A DNA stretch of 64,000 bases from a bacterium (GTDB lineage Bacteria > Bdellovibrionota > UBA1018), in NCBI GenBank assembly GCA_019751945.1, contig JAIEMT010000045.1, forward strand, positions 1-64,000, given 5' to 3'. Both the position numbers and the translations under genes were made by a program. The first letter of the stretch is position 1. Every line of letters starts with the position of its first letter. This document shows positions 51,695 through 60,341 of the stretch, in pieces. The notes under the pieces were generated by a model, which saw only the letters and a program-made list of their open reading frames with translations, did no database searches and was not told the DNA's origin.

Positions 51695-53338
51695 TTATTT
51701 TTTTACGATCGGCGCTGTCTTTAGGAATTTCAGAGATTTGTAATTTTCTTCGGCCCAACGCAAGCTCCAGTCCGTCTTAAAAAGAAGGACTGGTAAGCCG
51801 TCTCGATCTTCGAGGCAACGACTGTCTTCTCGGCGCTCAAAGAAGTCCGGATCAAAGCCGGTGCCTTCGATCCAACGAGCGTGAACAAACGGCATTTTCT
51901 CAATTTTCACATCGACGGAGTACTCGCTCTTGAGACGAGCTTGCAACACTTCAAATTGCAATGCACCGACAGCACCTAGCACAGGGTCCTTGTCGCCAAA
52001 TCCGCGCTGCCGATAGACCTGAACCACACCCTCTTCAGAAAGCTGATCAAGGCCTTTCTTGAGCTGTTTGCGCTTCATGGGGTCTCGGATTGAAACTCCA
52101 GCAAAATGTTCGGGTGAGAATCGAGGCACCCCTTCGTATTCAAAGGCTGGGCCTTCGCAGAGCGTGTCTCCGATTCGAAGCTCGCCTGACGTATCGAGTA
52201 GGCCCACGATGTCTCCTGGCCAGGCTTCTTCGATGATCACGCGTTCTTGTGCAAAGAAGTTGAGGGGTTTAGACAAGCGCACTGTTTTTTCTAAGCGGGC
52301 GTGTTTCACATCCATGCCGCGAGTAAACTTCCCAGAACAGACGCGCATGAACGCAACCCGGTCGCGATGCGAAGGGTCCATATTGGCTTGAATCTTAAAG
52401 ATGAAACCCGAAAACTTTTCTTCCTTCGGTTCCACGACCCGAATGGTGCTCATTCGGGGTTGCGGGCACGGAGCGAGGTCAATGAAGCGTTCCAAGAACC
52501 GCTGCACTCCGAAGTTATTCATCGCACTTCCAAAGAAGACAGGAGTGAGCTGGCCGGCTAGAACTTTGGCATGGTCAAAGGGATCGCCCGCCATTTCTAA
52601 GAGATCAAGATCATTCTTCAGCTTCTCGTGTAACTCTTTGGCTTGGTCGTCCCCTTCGGAAGAAGAGATCAAAGACAAGAAGACGGGATCGTCGACACCC
52701 GTCACTTTGCGAGGTGCTAATCGATCTTTCACATTGGCTTCACCACTGGTTTGGAAAAATAAGACTTCTTGAGACTGGCGATCGTAAACGCCTTTGAAGA
52801 ATTCTCCCTGACCAATGGGCCAACTCATCGGGCAAGAGCGAATGCCCAGGACTTTTTCGAGTTCATCCAATAAGTCCAGCGGCTCTTGAGAGGGCCGATC
52901 GAGTTTATTGATGAACGTAACGATAGGGAGTCCGCGCATCCGACAAACTTCAAAGAGTTTACGAGTCTGCGGTTCAACGCCCTTTGCAGCGTCAATGAGC
53001 ATCACTGCGGCATCAGCAGCTGTCAGAGTGCGATAGGTATCTTCGGAGAAGTCCTTGTGGCCCGGAGTATCCAGCAGGTTGATTTGATTCCCCTGATATT
53101 CAAACTGCAGGACGCTGGTGCTGATCGAAATTCCGCGCTGCCTCTCGATTTCCATCCAATCGGAAGTGGTATTGCGTTGATTGGCTTTTGCTCGCACGGC
53201 TCCGGCAAGGTGAATGGCACCGCCGTAGAGCAAAAGTTTCTCAGTGAGAGTGGTCTTGCCGGCGTCAGGATGCGAAATAATTGCGAACGTACGTCGGCGG
53301 GCAACCTCTTTATTGAGCTGATTGGATAAAACACTCAT
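51695..53338 (-). CDS. prfC: Peptide chain release factor 3
   Basis: A 547-residue translational GTPase: SHPDAGKTTLTEKLLLYGGA (P-loop with RF3 signature), DTPGHKDFSEDT, FINKLDRPSQEP and the domain III HARWIEG region. Removes RF1/RF2 from the ribosome after termination. It lies 16 bp after the DUF1232 gene on the same strand. Confidence 0.95.
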   Translation of the reverse strand: MSVLSNQLNKEVARRRTFAIISHPDAGKTTLTEKLLLYGGAIHLAGAVRAKANQRNTTSDWMEIERQRGISISTSVLQFEYQGNQINLLDTPGHKDFSEDTYRTLTAADAAVMLIDAAKGVEPQTRKLFEVCRMRGLPIVTFINKLDRPSQEPLDLLDELEKVLGIRSCPMSWPIGQGEFFKGVYDRQSQEVLFFQTSGEANVKDRLAPRKVTGVDDPVFLSLISSSEGDDQAKELHEKLKNDLDLLEMAGDPFDHAKVLAGQLTPVFFGSAMNNFGVQRFLERFIDLAPCPQPRMSTIRVVEPKEEKFSGFIFKIQANMDPSHRDRVAFMRVCSGKFTRGMDVKHARLEKTVRLSKPLNFFAQERVIIEEAWPGDIVGLLDTSGELRIGDTLCEGPAFEYEGVPRFSPEHFAGVSIRDPMKRKQLKKGLDQLSEEGVVQVYRQRGFGDKDPVLGAVGALQFEVLQARLKSEYSVDVKIEKMPFVHARWIEGTGFDPDFFERREDSRCLEDRDGLPVLLFKTDWSLRWAEENYKSLKFLKTAPIVKK

Positions 53339-53354
53339 AAGAAGTGACGACGAC

Positions 53355-53921
53355 TTAAATCGTGTCTTTAACGGTCGACGCGAGAGGATCCGTCAGCAGA
53401 TTCAGGACGGCGCCCATCACCGCCAGGTCATCCATGTAACCGATGAGCGGAACAGCATCCGGAATGACGTCGAACGGATTGATAAAATAAGCTAAAGCTC
53501 CAGCGCAGAGAGCGCGGGACTTTGACGGAATCTTCGACGAGTTCATGTTCGAGATAAGCTTGCCGCAGTAATTTTTGAAGAACGGATCAATGCCCTTTTC
53601 AGTGAGCTTTTCGTTCACGCCGGATTCTAGGCGCACGGATTCATGAACCTGTGCAGCGCCTGTTTCTTCGAGCTGATGAATTAAGTCAGCGAAGTTCTTA
53701 GGAGTGCCCAACGGATTTTTTCCAGCCAAGGAACCACTGGGGCTATTGATGTGTTCGTTCATGAGGAGCAAGTACTTGGTCGGAAGTTTGTGCTCCGGAC
53801 CTTTCTTGAGCCAACGACGAATGGTCATGTGCGAAAGATGTACACGTTTAGCGAACTGCTCAGGTGACAAGCCATGGTTGTCTAAATGAGTTCGCAAATC
53901 CCCGACAGTCTGAATGGTCAT
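53355..53921 (-). CDS. HTH plus DUF1232 (YkvA-like) protein
   Basis: About 188 residues from ATG at 53921 with GAGG upstream. N-terminal helix-turn-helix-like segment: LSPEQFAKRVHLSHMTIRRWLKKG. The C-terminal DUF1232 motif is ALAYFINPFDVIPDAVPLIGYMDDLAVMGA, usually membrane-associated. The combination suggests a DNA-binding or protein-binding module tethered to a YkvA domain; function unknown. It lies between the NtrC-type regulator and prfC, all on the minus strand. Confidence 0.78.
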   Translation of the reverse strand: MTIQTVGDLRTHLDNHGLSPEQFAKRVHLSHMTIRRWLKKGPEHKLPTKYLLLMNEHINSPSGSLAGKNPLGTPKNFADLIHQLEETGAAQVHESVRLESGVNEKLTEKGIDPFFKNYCGKLISNMNSSKIPSKSRALCAGALAYFINPFDVIPDAVPLIGYMDDLAVMGAVLNLLTDPLASTVKDTI

Positions 53922-54052
53922 AGTTAGTTTAGCCTCTTCTCTCCACCCATTCATGCTTTTAACGTGGGGGAAAGTCAAGGCTAACAGGTACACGACTGTA
54001 CAGGGTTCGCCTAGCTCGTGCTAATTCTTTGAAGCATCTTTTGTTATGCTTC

Positions 54053-55564
54053 TTACGCTGCTTTTTGCTCTTCGTGTCGACGAATTCCGTGTCGGCGGAG
54101 AAGTCTCAAGAAGTTGCTGCGATCGATCTTAGCTTCGCGCGCAGAGGCAGAAACGTTGCCAGAGTGCCGAGTGAGCAGCGAGGTTAAATACTCTCGCTCA
54201 AACGCGTCGCACCATTTTTTCTTAAGAACCATGTAGCCCGCGCCTTCGGTGTCCACCGCAGGAGCACTGCCGACAAGCTTTAAGCCTGCGCCATTGCCAC
54301 TGGTGTGAGTCGTTGAACCGTTGGCCTTTGTGCCGCCAGACGAAGCCGAAATCGAAAGTTCGCGAGCAGCGATGGGCAGATTGCCTTCGTGAATGATCGC
54401 AACGCGCTCAACCACGTTGAGAAGTTCACGAACGTTACCCGGCCAATCGTAACTGGAAAGAGCATCCGTCGCTTCGGGGCTAAAACCCGAAAAGGTCTTG
54501 CCGCGATTTTTGAATGCGCGTTCACAGAATTGCTTCGCCATTTCGACGACGTCATTGCCACGGCTTCGAAGTGAGGGCACTTCCACAACCACACGGCTCA
54601 GACGGTGATAGAGATCTTCGCGGAATTTTCCAGACTTCATTTTTTCCTGAAGGTCATTGTTCGTCGCTGCTACGACACGAACATCTGCGTCCATGTCTTG
54701 TGTGCCACCGACGCGACGATACATCTTTTCTTGCAGGACACGAAGAAGCTTGGCTTGGAGTTTTACGTCCATTTCGCCGACTTCGTCTAAGAAGAGAGTG
54801 CCGCCTCGGGCGATCTCAAACAGACCTCGTTTCATCGAATTTGCCCCGGTAAATGAGCCTTTTTCGTGTCCGAAGAGTTCGGACTCGAGGAGCTGTTCGT
54901 TGAAGTTTGCACAGTTTACTGCAACCCAGGGACCGCGACCACGGCGGGAGCCTGCGTGGATCATTCGTGCGATACCTTCTTTACCGGTTCCGCTTTCGCC
55001 CAAGATCAGAGCTGTGGGTTCTTCAGCCTCACCGCGCATGGCTTCGCGGCGGAGAACTTGTAACCACTCATTGACCTTGTTCATGGAAGAAGCTTTGGAA
55101 ACAAACCAGAACTGATCTTCCGATTTGCCTTCAACTCGTTCAACACGGGCTTCGAGTCGATCGACTAAATCAGCATTCTGGCGTTCGAGTTCACATTCGT
55201 GGAGGCAGCGTTTTACGGCGTGGGTGAGCTCTTCGAGATCGAAGGGCTTTTCTAAGTAATCCGCAGCGCCTTGTTTCAGCGCTTTGATGGCCACTTCTTT
55301 CTCACCGTGACCGGTAATGACGATCACTCGGACGTGTTTGGATTGAGACTTTGCCCATTCCATCAACGCGAAGCCATCTTTGCCTGGCATTCTCAAATCG
55401 GTGACGATCACCCCGATGGTGGGATCCTGTTTGAAAGCGGCTTGTGCCTCTTCGGCATTGCCTGCTACTTTCACTTCCAGCTCCTCACGTGTCAGTCTTG
55501 ACTTGAGTAGCTTTCGGATTGTTTCTTCATCATCTACCACTAGTACGCTTGGTTTTATTGCCAT
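54053..55564 (-). CDS. NtrC-family sigma-54-dependent response regulator
   Basis: A 503-residue protein. Receiver: VLVVDDEE (acidic pair D11/D12), phosphoacceptor D56 in VTDLRMPGKDG, and Lys in YLEKPFDLEEL. AAA+ domain: GESGTGKE (Walker A), GHEKGSFTGANS (GAFTGA loop as GSFTGA), GGTLFLDEVGEM (Walker B), FREDLYHRLSRVVVEVPSLR (arginine finger region). C-terminal Fis-type helix-turn-helix (GNVSASAREAKIDRSNFLRL). Activates sigma-54 promoters when phosphorylated. It is encoded 40 bp after a histidine kinase. Confidence 0.96.
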   Translation of the reverse strand: MAIKPSVLVVDDEETIRKLLKSRLTREELEVKVAGNAEEAQAAFKQDPTIGVIVTDLRMPGKDGFALMEWAKSQSKHVRVIVITGHGEKEVAIKALKQGAADYLEKPFDLEELTHAVKRCLHECELERQNADLVDRLEARVERVEGKSEDQFWFVSKASSMNKVNEWLQVLRREAMRGEAEEPTALILGESGTGKEGIARMIHAGSRRGRGPWVAVNCANFNEQLLESELFGHEKGSFTGANSMKRGLFEIARGGTLFLDEVGEMDVKLQAKLLRVLQEKMYRRVGGTQDMDADVRVVAATNNDLQEKMKSGKFREDLYHRLSRVVVEVPSLRSRGNDVVEMAKQFCERAFKNRGKTFSGFSPEATDALSSYDWPGNVRELLNVVERVAIIHEGNLPIAARELSISASSGGTKANGSTTHTSGNGAGLKLVGSAPAVDTEGAGYMVLKKKWCDAFEREYLTSLLTRHSGNVSASAREAKIDRSNFLRLLRRHGIRRHEEQKAA

Positions 55565-55595
55565 GTTCCCTCCCGTGTATCAAAAGACCTACTAT

Positions 55596-55623
55596 ATTAT
55601 ACCACTATCCTATCTCTCTGAAA
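55596..55623 (-). promoter_or_regulatory. Internal promoter for the NtrC-type gene
   Basis: On the minus strand TATAAT (55601-55596) follows TTTCAG (55623-55618) with a 16-bp spacer, overlapping the end of the histidine kinase gene. GGGAGGG lies ahead of the ATG at 55564. The -10 is perfect, the -35 weak. Confidence 0.5.
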
Positions 55624-56846
55624 TCTTTAGGTAATCTAACTAAAAAGGCGGCTCCCTTTCCCAATTCGCTCTCGACAACGATGGAGCCCTGAATCTTGGA
55701 AATGACCCCGTAACTCAGGCTCAAGCCCAGGCCCATTCCCTTGCCCACCTCTTTGGTGGTGAAAAAGGGATTGAAGGCTTTGGCCTTGGTTCGTTCGGAC
55801 ATGCCGACGCCGTCGTCTTGAAAAAGCACTTCGATGAATTGCCCACTGCTGCGGGTTCGAATTCGAATATTTCCGCCGCCACGACCCGTGGTTTCAATCG
55901 CGTCGCGCGCGTTCGTGGCCAGGTTGATGAAGACCTGCTCGAGTTGAAGGGGGTTTGCGTAAATGTTGGGAACGTCTTTGCCGTAACTTTTGTCGACCTT
56001 GATTCCGCGCGAAGCAAATTGGCGGGAAAGCATTTTCAGGGCCTCGTCAATCGCCGTGTGAACGTCCGTCATTTCGTGTTTTTCAACGGACTTGCGAGTA
56101 AAGGTTCGGAGGTAGTCGATGATGGAATGCATTTTATCGACGTTCGAAATGATTTCTTTCATGCTGGAGTCGACTTCTGAAGACGGGTTTGTCACCAGCG
56201 TTTGCAGTTCTTGCGCGTAACCGCGAATTCCTTGGAGGGGTTGGTTCAATTCATGGGCGATTCCTGCGGCGAGTTCCCCGAGCGCCGCCATCTTACCCGC
56301 CTGAACGAGAGTGTCCTGCATGGCGTGGAGTTCCGCGTTCTTCTTTTCAAGTTGGAAATAGGCTTCGCGAAGCTCGGCGTGCTTGGTAATGAGTTCGCGC
56401 TCCATCCGCTTCTTTTCCGTAACGTCGCGGAAGAGAGCGAGTGCGAAGTCTCCATCTGCTTTTTTGATCACGCGAACGCTGACTTCGACCATGTGGATGT
56501 AACCGTCTTTGCCGACGATGACGATGTCTTCGTAGGTACCGGCGGTTTTAAAAAGTTCTTTGCTCAGCGGCCGCGAACGCTCTGGAATCCGATGAATTTT
56601 TGGATCTGGGCTCAATACCGAAATATTTTGACCGACGAGTTCGTTCTTTAAAAAGCTGGTCAATTCTTCGCAAGCTTGGTTCGCTTCTTCGATTCTTCCT
56701 TCTGAAGCAACGGTGATGATTGCGTCCGAAGCCTGGTCAAAAAGAATCTGATAGCGTGATTCGGATTCTCTTGCAGCCTCGATTCGGCCGCCTTCAATCA
56801 CCGCGAGCTTTTGACCAGTTTTCTGGCGAGGTTTAGCGATAGACAC
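55605..56846 (-). CDS. PAS-domain sensor histidine kinase
   Basis: A 413-residue soluble kinase. PAS domain at about 30-150 (RYQILFDQASDAIITVASEG ... ALALFRDVTEKKRMERE), coiled linker, HisKA box with phosphoacceptor in ELAAGIAHELNQPLQGIRGY, and HATPase_c: INLATNARDAIE (N), DDGVGMS (G1), FFTTKEVGKGMGLGLS (F and G2). No membrane segments, so it senses an internal signal. It is the probable partner of the NtrC-type regulator downstream. It overlaps the HDOD gene by 14 bp. Confidence 0.95.
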   Translation of the reverse strand: MSIAKPRQKTGQKLAVIEGGRIEAARESESRYQILFDQASDAIITVASEGRIEEANQACEELTSFLKNELVGQNISVLSPDPKIHRIPERSRPLSKELFKTAGTYEDIVIVGKDGYIHMVEVSVRVIKKADGDFALALFRDVTEKKRMERELITKHAELREAYFQLEKKNAELHAMQDTLVQAGKMAALGELAAGIAHELNQPLQGIRGYAQELQTLVTNPSSEVDSSMKEIISNVDKMHSIIDYLRTFTRKSVEKHEMTDVHTAIDEALKMLSRQFASRGIKVDKSYGKDVPNIYANPLQLEQVFINLATNARDAIETTGRGGGNIRIRTRSSGQFIEVLFQDDGVGMSERTKAKAFNPFFTTKEVGKGMGLGLSLSYGVISKIQGSIVVESELGKGAAFLVRLPKDFREIG

Positions 56847-57753
56847 TGAGGAACGCTCCCGCCCTTTCCATATCTTTTTCCAGAGTTGCTACGATCTGGG
56901 GAATGTCGCGCTCACTCAGGTCGAGTGGCGAGAGCATGCTCGATGAAATTTCAAAATCCGAATTGTCGCCGGATTTTCCGATTTTATTTTTCACGCAGAT
57001 CGCATTTGCTAAGCGCACCATTTGGATGACTGGTTTTGCAGAGCTGAGAATGCTTGCCATGGTGCTGACATCATGGTGGTGATAGCGGATCGCCAGGCGA
57101 ATGACTTGAGGAAGGCCCCATTTCGTAGCGATTACCTCACCCAAGTAAGAATGACCTGGGAGGTCCCATTCTTTTTCCACTTCGGTGAAACTGCACTCGC
57201 GGCGAGTAGTTTCGCGGACGATGTTTTTCAAGCGATCCGGGTCGATTTCATGAAGCACGAGTTTACCGATGTCGTGAAGGAGGCCGCAGGTAAAGGCTTC
57301 TTCCGGTTTCGGGTAATCCATATGTTTAGCTAAAATTTCTGAGCAGACGGCGGTGCCGAGAGCATGTCTCCAAAAATCCGGCATCGAGAAAACGTCGTCG
57401 TCCCCATTTTGATTGAAGACAGAGAAAACCGAGATTCCCAGTACGAGTTGCGCAACGGTGTTGAATCCTAAGAAGGCCAGTGCGCGCTGGACATCAGCTA
57501 CGCCGCCGGGAATGGCATAGTAAGAAGAATTTACGAGTCGTAGAATTTTTGCGGTGAGGACCTGATCTTTTTTTAGAACTTCGGCGATCTGAGAGCTCGA
57601 AGAAGTCGGGTCATTCAAAAGTTGATTGACCTTCATCGCTACGACAGGAAGTGTGGGGATGTCTTGGAGTTTCCCCAGCAGATCCGAGTATTCGGAGTTC
57701 GATTTTGACTTCTGTGCCTTCACACGTGATCCCTCGTAGGTCTTTTCGGACAT
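56833..57753 (-). CDS. HDOD-domain signalling protein
   Basis: A 306-residue protein. HDOD core: LQDIPTLPVVAMKVNQLLND, KILRLVNSSYYA, GLLHDIGKLVLHEI and HHDVST. The LLHDIGK and HHH-like segments keep HD residues, though HDOD proteins usually lack phosphohydrolase activity and act as scaffolds in two-component or c-di-GMP signalling. It starts an operon that continues into the kinase and NtrC-type gene. The 37-bp repeat lies 16 bp upstream of its start. Confidence 0.93.
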   Translation of the reverse strand: MSEKTYEGSRVKAQKSKSNSEYSDLLGKLQDIPTLPVVAMKVNQLLNDPTSSSSQIAEVLKKDQVLTAKILRLVNSSYYAIPGGVADVQRALAFLGFNTVAQLVLGISVFSVFNQNGDDDVFSMPDFWRHALGTAVCSEILAKHMDYPKPEEAFTCGLLHDIGKLVLHEIDPDRLKNIVRETTRRECSFTEVEKEWDLPGHSYLGEVIATKWGLPQVIRLAIRYHHHDVSTMASILSSAKPVIQMVRLANAICVKNKIGKSGDNSDFEISSSMLSPLDLSERDIPQIVATLEKDMERAGAFLSVYR

Positions 57754-57768
57754 ACGGGGGTTTTTACT

Positions 57769-57805
57769 TAGGTGGTCACCACCTTTTGGTAGCGGGGGTG
57801 CGTCA
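57769..57805 (+). repeat. 37-bp intergenic repeat, copy 1
   Basis: Begins TAGGTGGTCACCACC, with arms GGTGGT/ACCACC around one base, and ends GCGGGGGTGCGTCA. It is identical to the copy at 60305-60341 except for one base (G in place of T). It lies in the gap between the HDOD gene start and the exported paralogue's stop. It may fold as a hairpin. Biological role unknown. Confidence 0.85.
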
Positions 57806-57823
57806 TTGGATTGGCGCTTTTGG

Positions 57824-58597
57824 TTATTGGTAGAGACTGTCGATGAACTCGAGCTTCAGGAGGCCCGATTTGGGTCCGTCGCCTTCCCGAATCACCTTCA
57901 CGAGCTTGCCGTTGTAGTGCATCTCCACTCGATGCTTGGCTAGTTTGCCGTACATGCTCGGAAGATTTCGACTCAGGTACTCAATCAGCTTGGCTTCGTC
58001 ATTAATCAGAAGCTTCGACTGGTAGAGGTTGATGCGAATGTCGTTGCGCTGACTGGGGTACTGCAAGATGCGTTTGAACTCTTGGAAAGCGTTGTAATAG
58101 GAGTCAAATGAAGTGACGTAGGATGAATAAGCGTAAATTCCATCCAACACTTCGGTGACGGTCAGGTCTTCGCCTTCGCGATCTGCCCAAGCAGTCATGA
58201 GGTCGTCCAGGGTGGTGCGCTGACACGCTTCCCAGTGACCACCGACGGAGTAGACATGTTTCGCCGGAACTTTGAAGGAAAACTCACCACCGCTGGATTT
58301 TACGAAATAGTCGGGGCGACAATCATTCCAGAAGTATTTATTGGAGTTCCCATCGTAAGAATCTTGCAAATAGATCACCGGAATATTCTTCTTCCGAGCA
58401 AATTCGACGGCGTTGTCGACTCCGTTCTTAGCCGAGAATTGCCAATCCCAAATCGTTGCCGGATGGGTGACGATCAAGACGTCATCGCCCGTGATGCTTA
58501 CATCCTTGTCGGCAGTAAACGTGGGATAGGGGCATGGAGCTGCAAAACTGGTTTGAGAAAAGGCGCCTGCAACTAAAAGGAAGCTTAGGAGTTTCAT
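57824..58597 (-). CDS. Exported protein, tandem paralogue 1
   Basis: A 257-residue protein. The signal peptide MKLLSFLLVAGAFSQTSFA is followed by PCPYPTF, DDVLIVTHPATIWD, KNIPVIYLQD, then the strongly conserved SGGEFSFKVPAKHVYSVGGH followed by WEACQRTTLDDLM. It closely parallels the next gene (58594) throughout. The alternation of LIVTHP, IPVIYL and VYSVGG strands recalls isochorismatase-like Rossmann-type cores, but the catalytic Asp/Lys/Cys triad is not evident. Function unknown. The two overlap by 4 bp (ATGA). Confidence 0.72.
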   Translation of the reverse strand: MKLLSFLLVAGAFSQTSFAAPCPYPTFTADKDVSITGDDVLIVTHPATIWDWQFSAKNGVDNAVEFARKKNIPVIYLQDSYDGNSNKYFWNDCRPDYFVKSSGGEFSFKVPAKHVYSVGGHWEACQRTTLDDLMTAWADREGEDLTVTEVLDGIYAYSSYVTSFDSYYNAFQEFKRILQYPSQRNDIRINLYQSKLLINDEAKLIEYLSRNLPSMYGKLAKHRVEMHYNGKLVKVIREGDGPKSGLLKLEFIDSLYQ

Positions 58598-59424
58598 TCT
58601 TGGTCTCCTCGAAAGATCGTTTTGTAATGGTGAGCTGCGGGGATGACTCCACCGTCATAGAGAGTGTCGACAAACTCCAGAGTCAAAACCGGAGAAGTCG
58701 CTCCTGTTCCGGCTTGCAGGTCTTCTATTTTCTTTCCGTTTAAAATCAGTTCCACACGATACTCTGCATGCAGTCGTTGATAGGGCGGAAGGTTTCGTTT
58801 CAGCAATTCGATAAACTTAGCTTCGTCATTCACCAGTCTTTGAACTTGGAACATATTGGCTCGAGCGTTCACTCCCGGAGCATCGAACATTTTAATGAAC
58901 TGGGTGAGGGCATCGTAGTACGAGTCGGATCGGCGAACGGTGTCTCCCATCGTGTAAAGACCATCTAAAACCTGGGTCACTTTTAAATCGCCACGAGTGG
59001 GACCGCTCCACTGTTCCATTAAATCGGCCATGGTTGTTTTCTGACAATATTCCCAGTGACCGCCCACCGAGTAGACGTGCTTCACCGGTACTTTAAAGGA
59101 GAACTCGCCACCGCTGGAAGAGACCCAGTACTTCGGGTTGCAATCTGAAAAGAAGTAGCTCTCGGGTTCGCTATTGCCTGCCAGATAAACCACAGGAATG
59201 TTTTGGGCCTTGGCGATTCTCACTGCCGCATCCATTCCCAGTTTGGAAGTATAATGACCATCCCAAATGGTAGAGGGGTGGGTGACGATCAATGCCGATT
59301 CCCCGGTGAGGAATACGTTGTCGGCTTCCGTGAATTTCGGTGTCGGACAGGAAGCGGCTAAGGCTCCCGTATTCCATAATGTGAGTAGAAAAAATCCCCC
59401 TGCAATGCTTCGTGCAAACTGCAT
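58594..59424 (-). CDS. Exported protein, tandem paralogue 2
   Basis: A 276-residue protein. The signal peptide ends near GALAA. SCPTPKFTEADNVFLTGESA, LIVTHPSTIWD, QNIPVVYLAG, SGGEFSFKVPVKHVYSVGGH and YCQKTTMADLM match paralogue 1 block by block; the C-terminal half (VNDEAKFIELLKRNLP) is also shared. GGGGGATAGAGG lies ahead of ATG. Probably a recent duplication retained as an operon. Confidence 0.75.
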   Translation of the reverse strand: MQFARSIAGGFFLLTLWNTGALAASCPTPKFTEADNVFLTGESALIVTHPSTIWDGHYTSKLGMDAAVRIAKAQNIPVVYLAGNSEPESYFFSDCNPKYWVSSSGGEFSFKVPVKHVYSVGGHWEYCQKTTMADLMEQWSGPTRGDLKVTQVLDGLYTMGDTVRRSDSYYDALTQFIKMFDAPGVNARANMFQVQRLVNDEAKFIELLKRNLPPYQRLHAEYRVELILNGKKIEDLQAGTGATSPVLTLEFVDTLYDGGVIPAAHHYKTIFRGDQE

Positions 59425-59511
59425 CCTCTATCCCCCTCGAAGTGCAACATCTCAGCACTGCTCAGGATTTCAGTCAAATGATAATCAGTCCGAGTGCGGC
59501 GCGCTGGCCTA

Positions 59512-59531
59512 ATGTGTCTTGAATGACACAT
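59512..59531. promoter_or_regulatory. Upstream palindrome, candidate activator site
   Basis: ATGTGTC and GACACAT are perfect inverted repeats around TTGAAT. It lies 55 bp upstream of the sigma-54 promoter start, in the position of an enhancer (UAS) bound by an NtrC-family activator. Which activator binds is not known. Confidence 0.55.
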
Positions 59532-59585
59532 CGTCGCAGCCGACTTTCAAAATCGTAAAATACTGATTTTTCACGGGGAATTCGT

Positions 59586-59601
59586 TGGCACTCCGCATGC
59601 T
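59586..59601 (+). promoter_or_regulatory. Sigma-54 promoter of the diguanylate cyclase gene
   Basis: TGGCAC (59586-59591), five bases, then ATGCT (59597-59601). The GG and GC dinucleotides are 10 bp apart, the exact -24/-12 spacing. It matches the consensus TGGCAC-N5-TTGCW except for one base. Transcription would start near 59613, leaving a leader of about 48 bases with GGAGG before the ATG. Confidence 0.75.
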
Positions 59602-59660
59602 CTCTTAGTGGGTGTGCAGGCCAACATAAGCTGGTCGGCAAACTAACGGAGGCAGAACGT

Positions 59661-60302
59661 ATGAAGAACCAGGAGCGTTTAGAAGCTAGTCTTGAGGGAA
59701 TTCGTCACCTCCTCTCACACCTCCATGGTGAAATCACCACTCTTGAGGATAGCTATTCTCAAGTGCTCCTGGTCCTCCGGAAGTTGGAGGGTGTCGCCAA
59801 TGTCGATGACTTGAGCGGCCTTTTACGAAGAAAGCCCTTCTTCACAAAATGGGAAGCCCTTCTCAAAGAATGCGAAAAGTTGAATGAAAATTGTGGAATG
59901 TTGCTGATCGACATCGATCACTTCAAGAAGATCAACGACACCCACGGGCATCCGACAGGAGACGAGGTGATCAAGCGAATCTCCTCGTTGTTAAAACAGT
60001 ATGAATCCCCCGCATGCGTTGTAGGTCGATATGGGGGAGAAGAATTCGCAATTGCGGTTCGTGGTACCGACGCGGAAATTCTCGGCTTAGCCGAGTTCAT
60101 TCGCCGCGGAGCTGAAAGGCTTCATGGACCCGTTGTCGACTCGCAAGGCAATTCTTCAGCGGTTGTAGAGTGGAAGTGCACGTTGAGCGTGGGCATGGCG
60201 TCTGCCCGCAAAGAAGGTTTCGACGCTTCTCGTCTCCTCGAGGCTGCAGATAAAGCTCTCTATCAAGCGAAAGAGAAAGGTCGCAACCGCGTGGTCGCAT
60301 AG
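59661..60302 (+). CDS. Diguanylate cyclase (GGDEF domain)
   Basis: A 213-residue protein. Residues 1-40 form a helical/coiled-coil lead; residues 45-213 are a GGDEF domain with active site GGEEF (VVGRYGGEEFAI), DIDHFKKINDTHGHPTGDEV and ALYQAKEKGRNRV. No RxxD inhibitory site precedes GGEEF. It makes cyclic-di-GMP. No sensor domain or membrane segment is visible, so control is likely transcriptional, via the sigma-54 promoter at 59586. Copy 2 of the 37-bp repeat follows its stop by 3 bp. Confidence 0.93.
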   Translation: MKNQERLEASLEGIRHLLSHLHGEITTLEDSYSQVLLVLRKLEGVANVDDLSGLLRRKPFFTKWEALLKECEKLNENCGMLLIDIDHFKKINDTHGHPTGDEVIKRISSLLKQYESPACVVGRYGGEEFAIAVRGTDAEILGLAEFIRRGAERLHGPVVDSQGNSSAVVEWKCTLSVGMASARKEGFDASRLLEAADKALYQAKEKGRNRVVA

Positions 60303-60304
60303 CA

Positions 60305-60341
60305 TAGGTGGTCACCACCTTTTGGTAGCGGTGGTGCGTCA
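60305..60341 (+). repeat. 37-bp intergenic repeat, copy 2
   Basis: Same element as 57769-57805, 36 of 37 bases identical and in the same orientation, here directly after the diguanylate cyclase stop codon. Confidence 0.85.

Noticed and set aside
57824-59424. Assigning the tandem paralogues as isochorismatase-type hydrolases
   Set aside because: Strand-like spacing is suggestive, but the catalytic Asp, Lys and Cys cannot be placed with confidence.
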